From the NCBI GenBank assembly GCA_003224135.1, contig QHYO01000279.1, positions 1 through 7,079 on the forward strand: a DNA stretch of 7,079 nt. The letters run 5' to 3'. The translations under genes were made by a program, and so were the position numbers. The notes under the pieces were generated by a model, which was not told the origin of the DNA, searched no databases, and saw only the letters and a program-made list of their open reading frames with translations. Each line of letters starts with the position of its first letter. The stretch's first letter is position 1. This document shows, one piece after another, positions 1 to 5,548 of this stretch. Source of the DNA: Acidobacteriota bacterium. Its GTDB lineage: Bacteria; Acidobacteriota; Terriglobia; Acidiferrales; UBA7541.

Positions 1-637
1 AAATCTCCTGTAAGTCAGAGAGCACGTGCGAGGTAATAAAAATAGTTGTTCCATTGCGGTTCATCCCGCGGATGAGATCCTTGAGTTCCGCACGGGCTTT
101 TGGATCCAGCCCGGATGCCGGCTCATCCAGAATCAGCAGAGGGGGATCGTGCACGATCGCGCGGGCGATGCCGAGCCGCTGCTTCATACCGCGCGAGAGT
201 CCTCCCACAAAGGAGTCATATTTCGTTTCCAGGCCGAGCTGCCGAATAACTTCCCGCACGCGGCCTGGAATTTGTTGCGACTCCAGCTTGTACGCGCGAG
301 CGAAATAATCCACGTACTCCCACACCTTGAGGTCGTCATAGACAGAAAAAAAGTCGGAAAGATATCCGATGTACTCCTGAGCCCTGTCCGGCTCCTGCAA
401 AACATCCACTTGATTGACGCTGACTTTTCCGGAAGTCGGCGCGAGCAGACCGCAGACAATTTTCAGAGTCGTAGTTTTGCCGGCGCCGTTTGGTCCGACC
501 AAGCCAAAAACTTCGCTGCGTGCAATTGTCAGAGAAAGCTGATCGGCGGCGACGAGCTTTCCGGATTGACCGGGCGGCAGATCATATTCCTTGGTGACGC
601 CTTCGATCTGGATCATGGGTGGAAGGCGATTCTGCAT
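1..637 (-). CDS. ABC-2-type transporter ATP-binding protein, C-terminus cut by window edge
   Basis: ATPase subunit of an ABC exporter, cytoplasmic, expected to power a separate ABC-2 membrane permease outside the window. The 212 visible residues hold, in order: Walker A GPNGAGKTT (residues 48-56), a Q-loop region reading GYLSDFFSVYDDL (91-103), an ABC signature LSRGMKQRL (148-156), Walker B LLILDEP (167-173), D-loop SGLDP (175-179) and the switch histidine in ITSHVLSDL (H204). The frame continues off the left edge, so the C-terminal domain is missing. The start is the ATG at 637 (MQNRLPPMIQ); an ATG seven codons downstream (616) is the alternative. Neither has a good ribosome binding site; a GAGGAG lies about 40 bases upstream of 637. 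The Q-loop has Asp where Gln is usual, and the signature is LSRGM rather than LSGGQ; I recall similar wording in other ABC-2 ATPases of this subgroup, so activity is probably retained. The substrate cannot be told. It is transcribed divergently from the hydrolase gene at 760. Confidence 0.9.
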   Translation of the reverse strand, partial: MQNRLPPMIQIEGVTKEYDLPPGQSGKLVAADQLSLTIARSEVFGLVGPNGAGKTTTLKIVCGLLAPTSGKVSVNQVDVLQEPDRAQEYIGYLSDFFSVYDDLKVWEYVDYFARAYKLESQQIPGRVREVIRQLGLETKYDSFVGGLSRGMKQRLGIARAIVHDPPLLILDEPASGLDPKARAELKDLIRGMNRNGTTIFITSHVLSDLQEI

Positions 638-693
638 GGCGTTTGTGTGCGAGTCAACGCACTTCTGCCTAAGAACGCGACGATGTTCTCCTC

Positions 694-722
694 TTTCCAG
701 TTTGCCGCTCGGCTTGTATAGT
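694..722 (+). promoter_or_regulatory. Candidate sigma70-type promoter for the Ntn-hydrolase gene
   Basis: TTTCCA at 694-699 (4 of 6 matches to TTGACA) and TATAGT at 717-722 (5 of 6 matches to TATAAT) are separated by exactly 17 bases. The predicted transcription start near 729 would leave a leader of about 30 bases before the ATG at 760. The placement between two divergent genes is sensible. I saw no comparably good promoter on the minus strand for the ABC gene; a TATACA on that strand overlaps the same spot but lacks a well-spaced -35. Prediction by eye only. Confidence 0.4.
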
Positions 723-747
723 GGCGGCCTCGCAATCGTTGTGTATC

Positions 748-754
748 AAGGAGG
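748..754 (+). promoter_or_regulatory. Ribosome binding site AAGGAGG that fixes the hydrolase start
   Basis: AAGGAGG ends five bases before the ATG at 760, a near-perfect Shine-Dalgarno with good spacing. It selects ATG 760 over the upstream in-frame GTG at 721. The shorter start also puts the twin-arginine motif right at the N-terminus, as expected. Confidence 0.85.
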
Positions 755-759
755 AAGAC

Positions 760-1968
760 ATGAGTTTATGGTCGCGTCGCAGATTTTTTTTGACATCGCT
801 GGCAGGAACCGCCGCAGCCGGCACTCCAAGTTTATTGCGAGCATCCACGCCAGAAGATGGATCTGACGCGGATGTATTCGTTCCGCAAAGCGCACCTGCC
901 AAGGGCAAACGGCCGGTGATGATTTCAAGCGCGAATGGAGTGCACGCACTGCAGAAGGGCATGGACATTTTGAAGAGCGGCGGCGACACGCTGGATGCGG
1001 CGGTCGCTGCGGTAACGGTGGTGGAGGACGATCCGAACGACGATTCGGTTGGATATGGCGGATTGCCGAACGAAGAAGGCGAGGTGGAACTGGACGCGAG
1101 TGTGATGCACGGGCCGACACGGCGCGCAGGATCTGTAGCGAGCGTGCGGCGAATCAAGAATGTGGCGAGGCTGGCGAAGACGGTGATGGAGCGCACGAAT
1201 CACACGATGATTGTGGGCGATGGGGCGCGTCGATTCGCGGTGGCCGAAGGCTTCGAGGAGATGAATCTGCTGACGGAGCATTCTCGAAAAATCTGGCTGG
1301 CGTGGAAGGCTTCGAGTTCGTTCAACTGGCGGCCAGGGATTGATAGTCCGGAGTGGGTCAGCCGCTCAGCGGCAGCACGTAAAGAAGACTATGCGCAACA
1401 TGAGGTATTTCAGGAGCGCCTTGCCATGATTTGCGACCATGACCCGGCTCTGATGGCGCGTGCGATGGAAGTGATTCTGGATCCGCCGACGGGAACGATC
1501 AATTGTCTGGCTGTGAATGACAAAGGAGAAATTTCCGGAACGACGACGACTTCGGGATTGTCCTGGAAAATTTCGGGGCGCGTGGGGGATTCGCCCATTA
1601 TCGGCGCGGGACTTTATGTGGACGGCGACGTCGGCGGAGCGGGTTCGACCGGAAAGGGCGAAGAGAACATCAAAATTTCCGGTGGGCACACGATCGTGGA
1701 GATGATGCGGAAGGGAATGTCTCCGAACGATGCGTGTCTCGAAGCGCTGCACCGAGTGGCGCGGAACTATAACAATGACAAGAAAAAGCTGGGGACGTTT
1801 CACGTCTATTTTTACGCGCTAAATAAGGATGGCGTGCACGGGAGCGCGTCGTTGTGGAGAAACGGCTACGACCCGAACAAGCGCGCCAAGTATGCGGTGC
1901 ACGACGGGACGGAGGGCAAGTTGGTGGAGTGTGCGGCCTATTTTGACGAGATCGGCGGGGATCAATAG
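760..1968 (+). CDS. Tat-exported glycosylasparaginase / isoaspartyl peptidase-type Ntn hydrolase
   Basis: A 402-residue N-terminal-nucleophile hydrolase of the N4-(beta-N-acetylglucosaminyl)-L-asparaginase and isoaspartyl-peptidase family. The family is made as a precursor that cleaves itself before a threonine, which then attacks asparagine-type amides. The N-terminus SRRRFFLTSLAG (residues 5-16) is a twin-arginine signal, with cleavage likely near residues 25-29, so the enzyme should act in the periplasm or outside. The expected nucleophile is T246 in PTGTINCLAV. Spacings match Flavobacterium glycosylasparaginase (T152, T170, R180, D183, T203): here T264, R274 and D277 in GRVGDSP, and T297 in STGKGE. 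The binding-pocket Trp (W11 there) aligns with A58 in ISSANGVH, so substrate preference may differ from the classic enzyme. Length is normal once the signal is removed, and I see no gap. It could cleave glycoasparagine, L-asparagine or isoaspartyl dipeptides; sequence alone does not choose. It stands alone between the divergent ABC gene and convergent tyrS. Confidence 0.9.
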   Translation: MSLWSRRRFFLTSLAGTAAAGTPSLLRASTPEDGSDADVFVPQSAPAKGKRPVMISSANGVHALQKGMDILKSGGDTLDAAVAAVTVVEDDPNDDSVGYGGLPNEEGEVELDASVMHGPTRRAGSVASVRRIKNVARLAKTVMERTNHTMIVGDGARRFAVAEGFEEMNLLTEHSRKIWLAWKASSSFNWRPGIDSPEWVSRSAAARKEDYAQHEVFQERLAMICDHDPALMARAMEVILDPPTGTINCLAVNDKGEISGTTTTSGLSWKISGRVGDSPIIGAGLYVDGDVGGAGSTGKGEENIKISGGHTIVEMMRKGMSPNDACLEALHRVARNYNNDKKKLGTFHVYFYALNKDGVHGSASLWRNGYDPNKRAKYAVHDGTEGKLVECAAYFDEIGGDQ

Positions 1969-1981
1969 AGATTCGAGAGTG

Positions 1982-2008
1982 CGCGTCTGCGGCCAACGCG
2001 GCGAAAAA
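1982..2008 (+). terminator. Weak candidate stem-loop terminator after the hydrolase gene
   Basis: CGCGT (1982-1986) pairs with ACGCG (1996-2000) around a nine-base loop and is followed by GCGAAAAA on the plus strand, which is not a U-tract in the plus-strand transcript. It lies between two convergent genes, where a terminator is expected, but a five-pair stem without a U-run is weak. Low confidence. Confidence 0.15.
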
Positions 2009-2015
2009 CCGAAAG

Positions 2016-2050
2016 AAAGAGTCCTCGCTACGCTCTGAATGACGGAAAAT
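2016..2050. repeat. Degenerate dispersed intergenic repeat of the 'HSERSEES' type
   Basis: This stretch contains TCCTCGCTACGCTCTGAATG and is flanked by A-rich bases. On the minus strand it translates as FRHSERSEDSFF, close to the familiar spurious peptide HSERSEES that arises from a widespread short intergenic repeat (forms like ATTCC-TCGCTGCGCTC-GGAATGAC). A partial inverted repeat AGAG/CTCT brackets its core. It lies in the 95-base gap between the convergent hydrolase and tyrS genes. The identification is from memory of the motif; only one copy is in the window, so repetition cannot be shown here. Confidence 0.45.
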
Positions 2051-2063
2051 CAAAACGCCAGGG

Positions 2064-3239
2064 CTATTCGACGATGATGCGGACGAATTTTTTCTTGCCA
2101 GCGCGGAGAAGAAATTCGGCTGGTTGCGTAAGGTCGACGTCCTTGCGAAAATCGTCGACGCGCTGCTCGTTGATTTCGATTCCTCCCTGCTTGATTAGAC
2201 GTTCGGCTTCGCTTTTCGAGGGAACAAGATTCAGCTCCACCAGGAGTGCGGTAAGTTTTTTAGCTGGGCCCCGCGCGAGCTTTTGCGTTGGAGCTTCCGC
2301 GGGGGCTTGGCGGTCGCGGAAAACGCGCTGAAAATTTTCGGCGGCTTTGCGGCCGGCCTCCGGGCCTTGAAAGACGCCGACCACTTCTTCGGCTAACTTC
2401 ATCTTGGCTTCCATGGGATGCAGTTTGCCTCTGTCGACTTCTGACTTTAGGTCGGCAATTTCCTTTTCGGTGCGGTCGGTGACCAGTTCGTAGTAGCTCC
2501 ACATCAGGTCGTCAGGAATCGACATCATTTTGCCGAACATTTCCTGCGGCGGTTCGGTGATGCCAACGTAATTGCCGAGGCTCTTGGACATTTTACGCGA
2601 ACCATCCAGGCCAACGAGAATCGGCATGGTCATGCACACTTGCGATTCCTGGCCGTATTCGCGCTGGATTTCGCGACCCATCAGTAAATTGAATTTTTGC
2701 TCGGTCGCGCCTAGCTCCACGTCGGCTTCGAGTACAACGGAATCGTACGCAACAAGGAGCGGGTAAAGAAATTCGTGAACCGCGATGGGTTGCTGGTTGA
2801 CGAGGCGATTATGGAAGTCCTCGCGTTCGAGCATACGAGCGACGCGATATTTAGCAGCCAGCCTAATGATATCGTAACTCGTGAGCTTATCGAGCCACTC
2901 GCTGTTGTAACGAATTTCAGTTTTTGCGGGATCGAGAATCTTGAATACCTGTTCGAGATAGGTTTTGGCGTTGGATTGGACCTGTTCGCGGGAAAGCGGG
3001 GGACGCGTTTCGCTTTGGCCGGTGGGATCGCCCACCATCGCAGTAAAATCGCCAATCAGAAATACCGCGAGATGACCCATATCCTGGAAATCAACTCCAA
3101 GCTTTGCTCGCAGCGGCTTTCCGGTCTTGCGCGATTTTTCCAGCTTGGCGCGAAGACCTTCTTCCCGAATGATTTCGTGCGCGCCTTTTTTCAAGTAGGC
3201 GAGCTGCTCTTCCACAGGACTAAAGTTGGTTTGCGTCAT
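2064..3239 (-). CDS. tyrS: Tyrosyl-tRNA synthetase with the HIGH-motif segment deleted
   Basis: Class I tyrosyl-tRNA synthetase (cytoplasmic; tyrosine + ATP + tRNA-Tyr to Tyr-tRNA), 391 residues, of the TyrZ-like subgroup. Recognisable parts: N-terminal [32 protein letters not shown] (63-74) with the tyrosine-binding Asp at 71; [14 protein letters not shown] (155-168); [15 protein letters not shown] (172-186); KMSKS (216-220); and a C-terminal S4 RNA-binding domain (about 320-391). After [10 protein letters not shown] (to D50) the family continues with PTAPDxHLGHTVxLRKxxx and then FQDxGH. Here D50 (GAT, 3090-3092) is joined directly to F51 (TTC, 3087-3089), an in-frame loss of about 19 residues including the ATP-binding HIGH motif. 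V163 sits where tyrosine-binding Gln is usual. If the deletion is real the enzyme should be inactive or badly crippled. The start ATG overlaps the purN stop as ATGA (3236-3239), suggesting coupled translation. Family assignment is near certain; function of this copy is doubtful. Confidence 0.93.
   Translation of the reverse strand: MTQTNFSPVEEQLAYLKKGAHEIIREEGLRAKLEKSRKTGKPLRAKLGVDFQDMGHLAVFLIGDFTAMVGDPTGQSETRPPLSREQVQSNAKTYLEQVFKILDPAKTEIRYNSEWLDKLTSYDIIRLAAKYRVARMLEREDFHNRLVNQQPIAVHEFLYPLLVAYDSVVLEADVELGATEQKFNLLMGREIQREYGQESQVCMTMPILVGLDGSRKMSKSLGNYVGITEPPQEMFGKMMSIPDDLMWSYYELVTDRTEKEIADLKSEVDRGKLHPMEAKMKLAEEVVGVFQGPEAGRKAAENFQRVFRDRQAPAEAPTQKLARGPAKKLTALLVELNLVPSKSEAERLIKQGGIEINEQRVDDFRKDVDLTQPAEFLLRAGKKKFVRIIVE
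3236..3239 (-). promoter_or_regulatory. ATGA stop/start overlap coupling purN and tyrS
   Basis: The TGA stop of purN (3236-3238) and the ATG start of tyrS (3237-3239) share bases as ATGA. Only a weak GAG stands before the tyrS start, so tyrS translation probably depends on ribosomes finishing purN. The overlap is seen directly; coupling is inferred. Confidence 0.7.
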
Positions 3240-3844
3240 CTCAATTGAATTACGCGGCGCCCTTCAAGTTTGAATTTTCCTGCAAGCACAATCTTGACGG
3301 CTTCTGAATAGATGCGGTGCTCTTCCTTCAGGATTCGCGTGCTGAGCGTATCCTCCGTGTCGTCGTCTTCGACAGGGACAACCGCTTGCAGCACGATCGG
3401 GCCCGCGTCCAGATTTTCGTCAACAAAATGGACCGTGCATCCGGCAAATTTCACGCCGTAGTCGAGCGCCTGCTTTTGAGATTCAAGCCCCGGAAAAGAC
3501 GGCAGCAGCGACGGATGAATATTCAAAATGCGCTGTGGAAAGGCCGCAACAAAATGAGGCGAAAGCAGGCGCATATAACCCGCCAGGCAGACGAGATCGA
3601 CACTCGCTTCGTGCAGCGCCGCGACAACCTGCCGGTCATACGGTTCGCGTTCAAGTCCTTTGGAGGGAATGACGCGAGTGGCAAGCCCGCGCGCGTGTGC
3701 GCGATCGATTCCCGGTGCGCCTTCACGATTGCTGACCACGACGGCGATTTCGGCGTTGGGGATGCGGCCAGCAGAAATGCTGTCGGCCAGCGCTTCGAAG
3801 TTAGAGCCACGGCCGCTTAAGAGCACGCCAATGCGCTTGGTCAT
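3236..3844 (-). CDS. purN: Phosphoribosylglycinamide formyltransferase (GART)
   Basis: Cytoplasmic enzyme of de novo purine synthesis that transfers the formyl group of 10-formyltetrahydrofolate to glycinamide ribonucleotide. The 202 residues match the family in length and order. The N-terminal phosphate-binding loop is [15 protein letters not shown] (5-19). [12 protein letters not shown] follows at 38-49, then [10 protein letters not shown] (87-96). The catalytic set is N108 and H110 in [14 protein letters not shown], and D146 in ENLDAGPI, equivalent to E. coli N106, H108 and D144. All three catalytic residues are present and no gap is seen, so the gene looks intact. The start is ATG 3844; upstream bases are TTTTTTCGGTT with no clear Shine-Dalgarno. 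The gene begins 40 bases after the GWxTD gene ends, and its TGA overlaps the tyrS ATG, so these three are likely one transcription unit. Confidence 0.96.
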   Translation of the reverse strand: MTKRIGVLLSGRGSNFEALADSISAGRIPNAEIAVVVSNREGAPGIDRAHARGLATRVIPSKGLEREPYDRQVVAALHEASVDLVCLAGYMRLLSPHFVAAFPQRILNIHPSLLPSFPGLESQKQALDYGVKFAGCTVHFVDENLDAGPIVLQAVVPVEDDDTEDTLSTRILKEEHRIYSEAVKIVLAGKFKLEGRRVIQLR

Positions 3845-3884
3845 AACCGAAAAAAGTTAGCACAGTTGCGGCATGGTTCCAACC

Positions 3885-5057
3885 TTACGGCTTCAACGTG
3901 AACTCGGCATCGCGAGAGATGGATTCACCCGAAACGCGGTCGCGAACCGTCACTTCCAGCCAGTAGCGGCCTGGCGCGAAGGATGAAAGTGGCACGAGGC
4001 GATTCAAAGTAACCTGTTCGCCGGTTTGGCGAATCGAGTCCGAAGTTTCCGTTGCCATCCAGATCTCCCGTTGACCTTTGAGCAAACGGTAGGTCACGAA
4101 AATGTCCGACTTATGCAGCGCTTCATCGGGCCGCAGGTTGTAGACCTGTAAGAAGAGCCCGAGATTTTCCGCTGGAGAAAATTCGTGGGAAAGGCGCGGG
4201 CGAACCTTGTAGGAGCTAAACAGGCACGCGCCAAGACCAATCCGTCCAGACGGAACGGGCTCAATCTGATCGGCGAGGATGAGCGTGCTCGCGCCCAGCG
4301 TGTCGGCATCGAAGCGAGGTACGTGCAACGCTGTTCCAATCACGCCTACGTTGCCACTCTCCACGTCTTTCACCACAACATCGAGCTTGTACGGGCCTGG
4401 ACGGAGAGGGACCGCTTTCTGAAAGATCGACGATTGCTCGATTGCTTTCTGGAAGAGGGCTGCGGGAACATCGCGAGAGATCGCTTCCTCAAAGGTTTGC
4501 ACAACTCTTCCGGACACCGTGGTGATCTGCGCGTAAACGTTCAACATGGCAGATTGGACACCGTTTTTCTCGCGGTAGGCCATCTCGAGATTTGGAATCT
4601 GCAGCGTGATTGGCACAAACACCGAATCGCTCGTGACTCGTAGGTAGTCCACGCGATAGTCGATGTGTATTGGATTGCGAACCAATCGAGACGAAACAAT
4701 TGCAGCCAAATCCTTCAGGTGCTCGGGCGGCCGCATTACACGGAAATAGCGATCGAGCGTTTCAAATTCACCCATGTTCGCGGGGGCAGAACCGATGGGT
4801 ACAGGAAGTATAGTGCCACCGGGATTGGTGAATCGCCCCGCTTTGCTACCGCCATTCATCATTTCGGAGATACTTAGGCCTACCCCGGGAACATGTGTGA
4901 GCGCATCTTTGTCGCCAGGGTCGCGTGTCAGACGATATTCGCCTGAGCCGCTCGGATCGACAAATTCAAGTTCAATATTGTCGCCAATCTCCTCGAGATG
5001 ACGATAGCGCCACAGCTCCCACGGATAAGTTGAAGTGGAGCCACCACCCTGAAACAT
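3885..5057 (-). CDS. GWxTD-domain protein, C-terminal fragment
   Basis: Open frame of 390 residues from the ATG at 5057. It starts inside the GWxTD domain (MFQGGGSTSTYPWELWRYRH, then IELEFVDPSGSGEYRLTRDP to about residue 47), passes through an Asp/Gly/Pro-rich linker, and then has two or more beta-rich, probably Ig-like stretches. One is at about 138-250 (VDYLRVTSDSVFVPITLQIP onward). The other is at about 270-390, ending PGRYWLEVTVRDRVSGESIS. It has no signal peptide, and the ATG lacks a ribosome binding site (the bases before it are AACGTCCG), so it is probably an internal methionine of the broken gene and not a true start. An automated annotation would likely call it as a gene. TAA stop at 3885-3887, 40 bases before purN. 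Confidence 0.6.
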   Translation of the reverse strand: MFQGGGSTSTYPWELWRYRHLEEIGDNIELEFVDPSGSGEYRLTRDPGDKDALTHVPGVGLSISEMMNGGSKAGRFTNPGGTILPVPIGSAPANMGEFETLDRYFRVMRPPEHLKDLAAIVSSRLVRNPIHIDYRVDYLRVTSDSVFVPITLQIPNLEMAYREKNGVQSAMLNVYAQITTVSGRVVQTFEEAISRDVPAALFQKAIEQSSIFQKAVPLRPGPYKLDVVVKDVESGNVGVIGTALHVPRFDADTLGASTLILADQIEPVPSGRIGLGACLFSSYKVRPRLSHEFSPAENLGLFLQVYNLRPDEALHKSDIFVTYRLLKGQREIWMATETSDSIRQTGEQVTLNRLVPLSSFAPGRYWLEVTVRDRVSGESISRDAEFTLKP

Positions 5058-5404
5058 CGGACGTTGGCGTACGCGATGCGGCGATAGTGCTCTTCTTTAA
5101 AAGAATTGTCACCGAGATCGGGATCGGGATTTCTTAGCTGCCAAAAATGTTCGATGAATTGCTCGCGTTCTTCATTCGTGCCGAGTTCGTCCGGCGTGAT
5201 GATGTAAGGAACGTCGTTGTTCAGCCAGTCGAGGTAACCGAAGCCAAGCTCCCTTAACGCCTTCTTTTTCTGCTGCTTCTGCGTTCGTTCGTCTGCAGAT
5301 TTCGAAGACGTACCGCCAGATGAAGCTGTCTGCTGCCCGTTAGCCGACATCAGAAAGAGGTAACCTATAGTTACGAAAAACAACGAGCGATGGAGTACTG
5401 GCAT
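4928..5404 (-). CDS. GWxTD-domain protein, N-terminal fragment with out-of-frame tail
   Basis: From ATG 5404, 158 residues. Residues 1-23 (MPVLHRSLFFVTIGYLFLMS then ANG) form a Sec signal peptide with likely cleavage ANG|QQ and no lipobox cysteine. A Lys/Gln/Ser-rich linker follows (24-50). Then comes the conserved start of the GWxTD family: YLDWLNNDVPYIITPDE (57-73), EEREQFIEHFWQLRNPDP (78-95) and FKEEHYRRIAYAN (102-114). From residue 115 the frame is wrong (VRCFRVVAPLQL onward), and it stops at 4928-4930, giving a 44-residue tail unrelated to the family. Start choice: GGAGGTG lies five bases upstream of 5404; an ATG at 5536 in the same frame is rejected because it would bury the signal peptide. 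Against family members, about six residues seem missing between E73 and L74. Confidence 0.65.
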   Translation of the reverse strand: MPVLHRSLFFVTIGYLFLMSANGQQTASSGGTSSKSADERTQKQQKKKALRELGFGYLDWLNNDVPYIITPDELGTNEEREQFIEHFWQLRNPDPDLGDNSFKEEHYRRIAYANVRCFRVVAPLQLIRGSCGAIVISRRLATILNLNLSIRAAQANIV

Positions 5405-5409
5405 GAGGA

Positions 5410-5416
5410 CACCTCC
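5410..5416 (-). promoter_or_regulatory. Ribosome binding site GGAGGTG for the GWxTD gene
   Basis: GGAGGTG on the minus strand stands five bases (TCCTC) before the ATG at 5404. It fixes the start immediately ahead of the signal peptide and shows the gene was, or is, well translated. No convincing promoter was found in the rest of the 144-base gap up to 5548. Confidence 0.75.
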
Positions 5417-5548
5417 GTCAGGACTGAATGCTGAAGTAGTTGGCACCCTTGTCCGTCCACCCCTGAGCGGAATCACGACACGTACACACTGCTGGCGACT
5501 AGGAATCGGGAGGTTCGTCAGAGGTTGCCCAGTCAACTTTTGTGAGTG

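Larger units (their letters stand above)
3885..5404 (-). pseudogene. GWxTD-domain secreted protein gene, disrupted by a frameshifting internal deletion
   Basis: Read as one gene, this encodes a Sec-exported protein of the GWxTD-domain family, common in Acidobacteriota and of unknown function. The N-terminal half ends at HYRRIAYAN (N114, bases 5063-5065). The C-terminal half resumes in another frame at RPMFQGGGSTSTYPWELWRY (from about 5063). Family members carry between these an ERFxxGIPGWxTDRGRxYIxxGPPDEIxSHPSGGTY-like stretch of about 37 residues, wholly absent here. The 1520-base span is not a multiple of three; the estimated loss is about 112 bases (1 mod 3), consistent with the frame change. 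The junction AACGTCCG could reflect a 2-base CG microhomology. The separated halves are otherwise well conserved and no other stop interrupts either, so the event is recent or an assembly error. A programmed frameshift is unlikely because sequence is missing, not merely shifted. Confidence 0.8.

Noticed and set aside
26..721. 231-codon plus-strand open frame over the ABC gene
   Set aside because: It is antisense to the ATPase frame, which has Walker A, signature, Walker B and the switch histidine; the plus-strand translation has no family features.
721..759. GTG at 721 as start of the hydrolase
   Set aside because: It has no ribosome binding site and overlaps the predicted -10; ATG 760 has AAGGAGG and places the Tat motif correctly.
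669..1196. 175-codon minus-strand open frame
   Set aside because: Antisense to the Ntn hydrolase gene, low-complexity Ser/Thr/Ala-rich translation with no recognisable motif.
1670..2053. 127-codon minus-strand frame beginning MIFRHSERSEDS
   Set aside because: Typical spurious call arising from an intergenic repeat; the remainder is antisense to the hydrolase gene.
3317..3820. 167-codon plus-strand open frame
   Set aside because: Shadow of purN, whose catalytic Asn, His and Asp are all on the minus strand.
5055..5068. Programmed ribosomal frameshift joining the two GWxTD fragments
   Set aside because: There is no slippery sequence, and about 37 conserved residues are absent and not just out of frame.
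5405..5536. ATG 5536 as start of the GWxTD gene
   Set aside because: The 44 extra residues have no conservation and would hide the signal peptide; GGAGGTG supports 5404.
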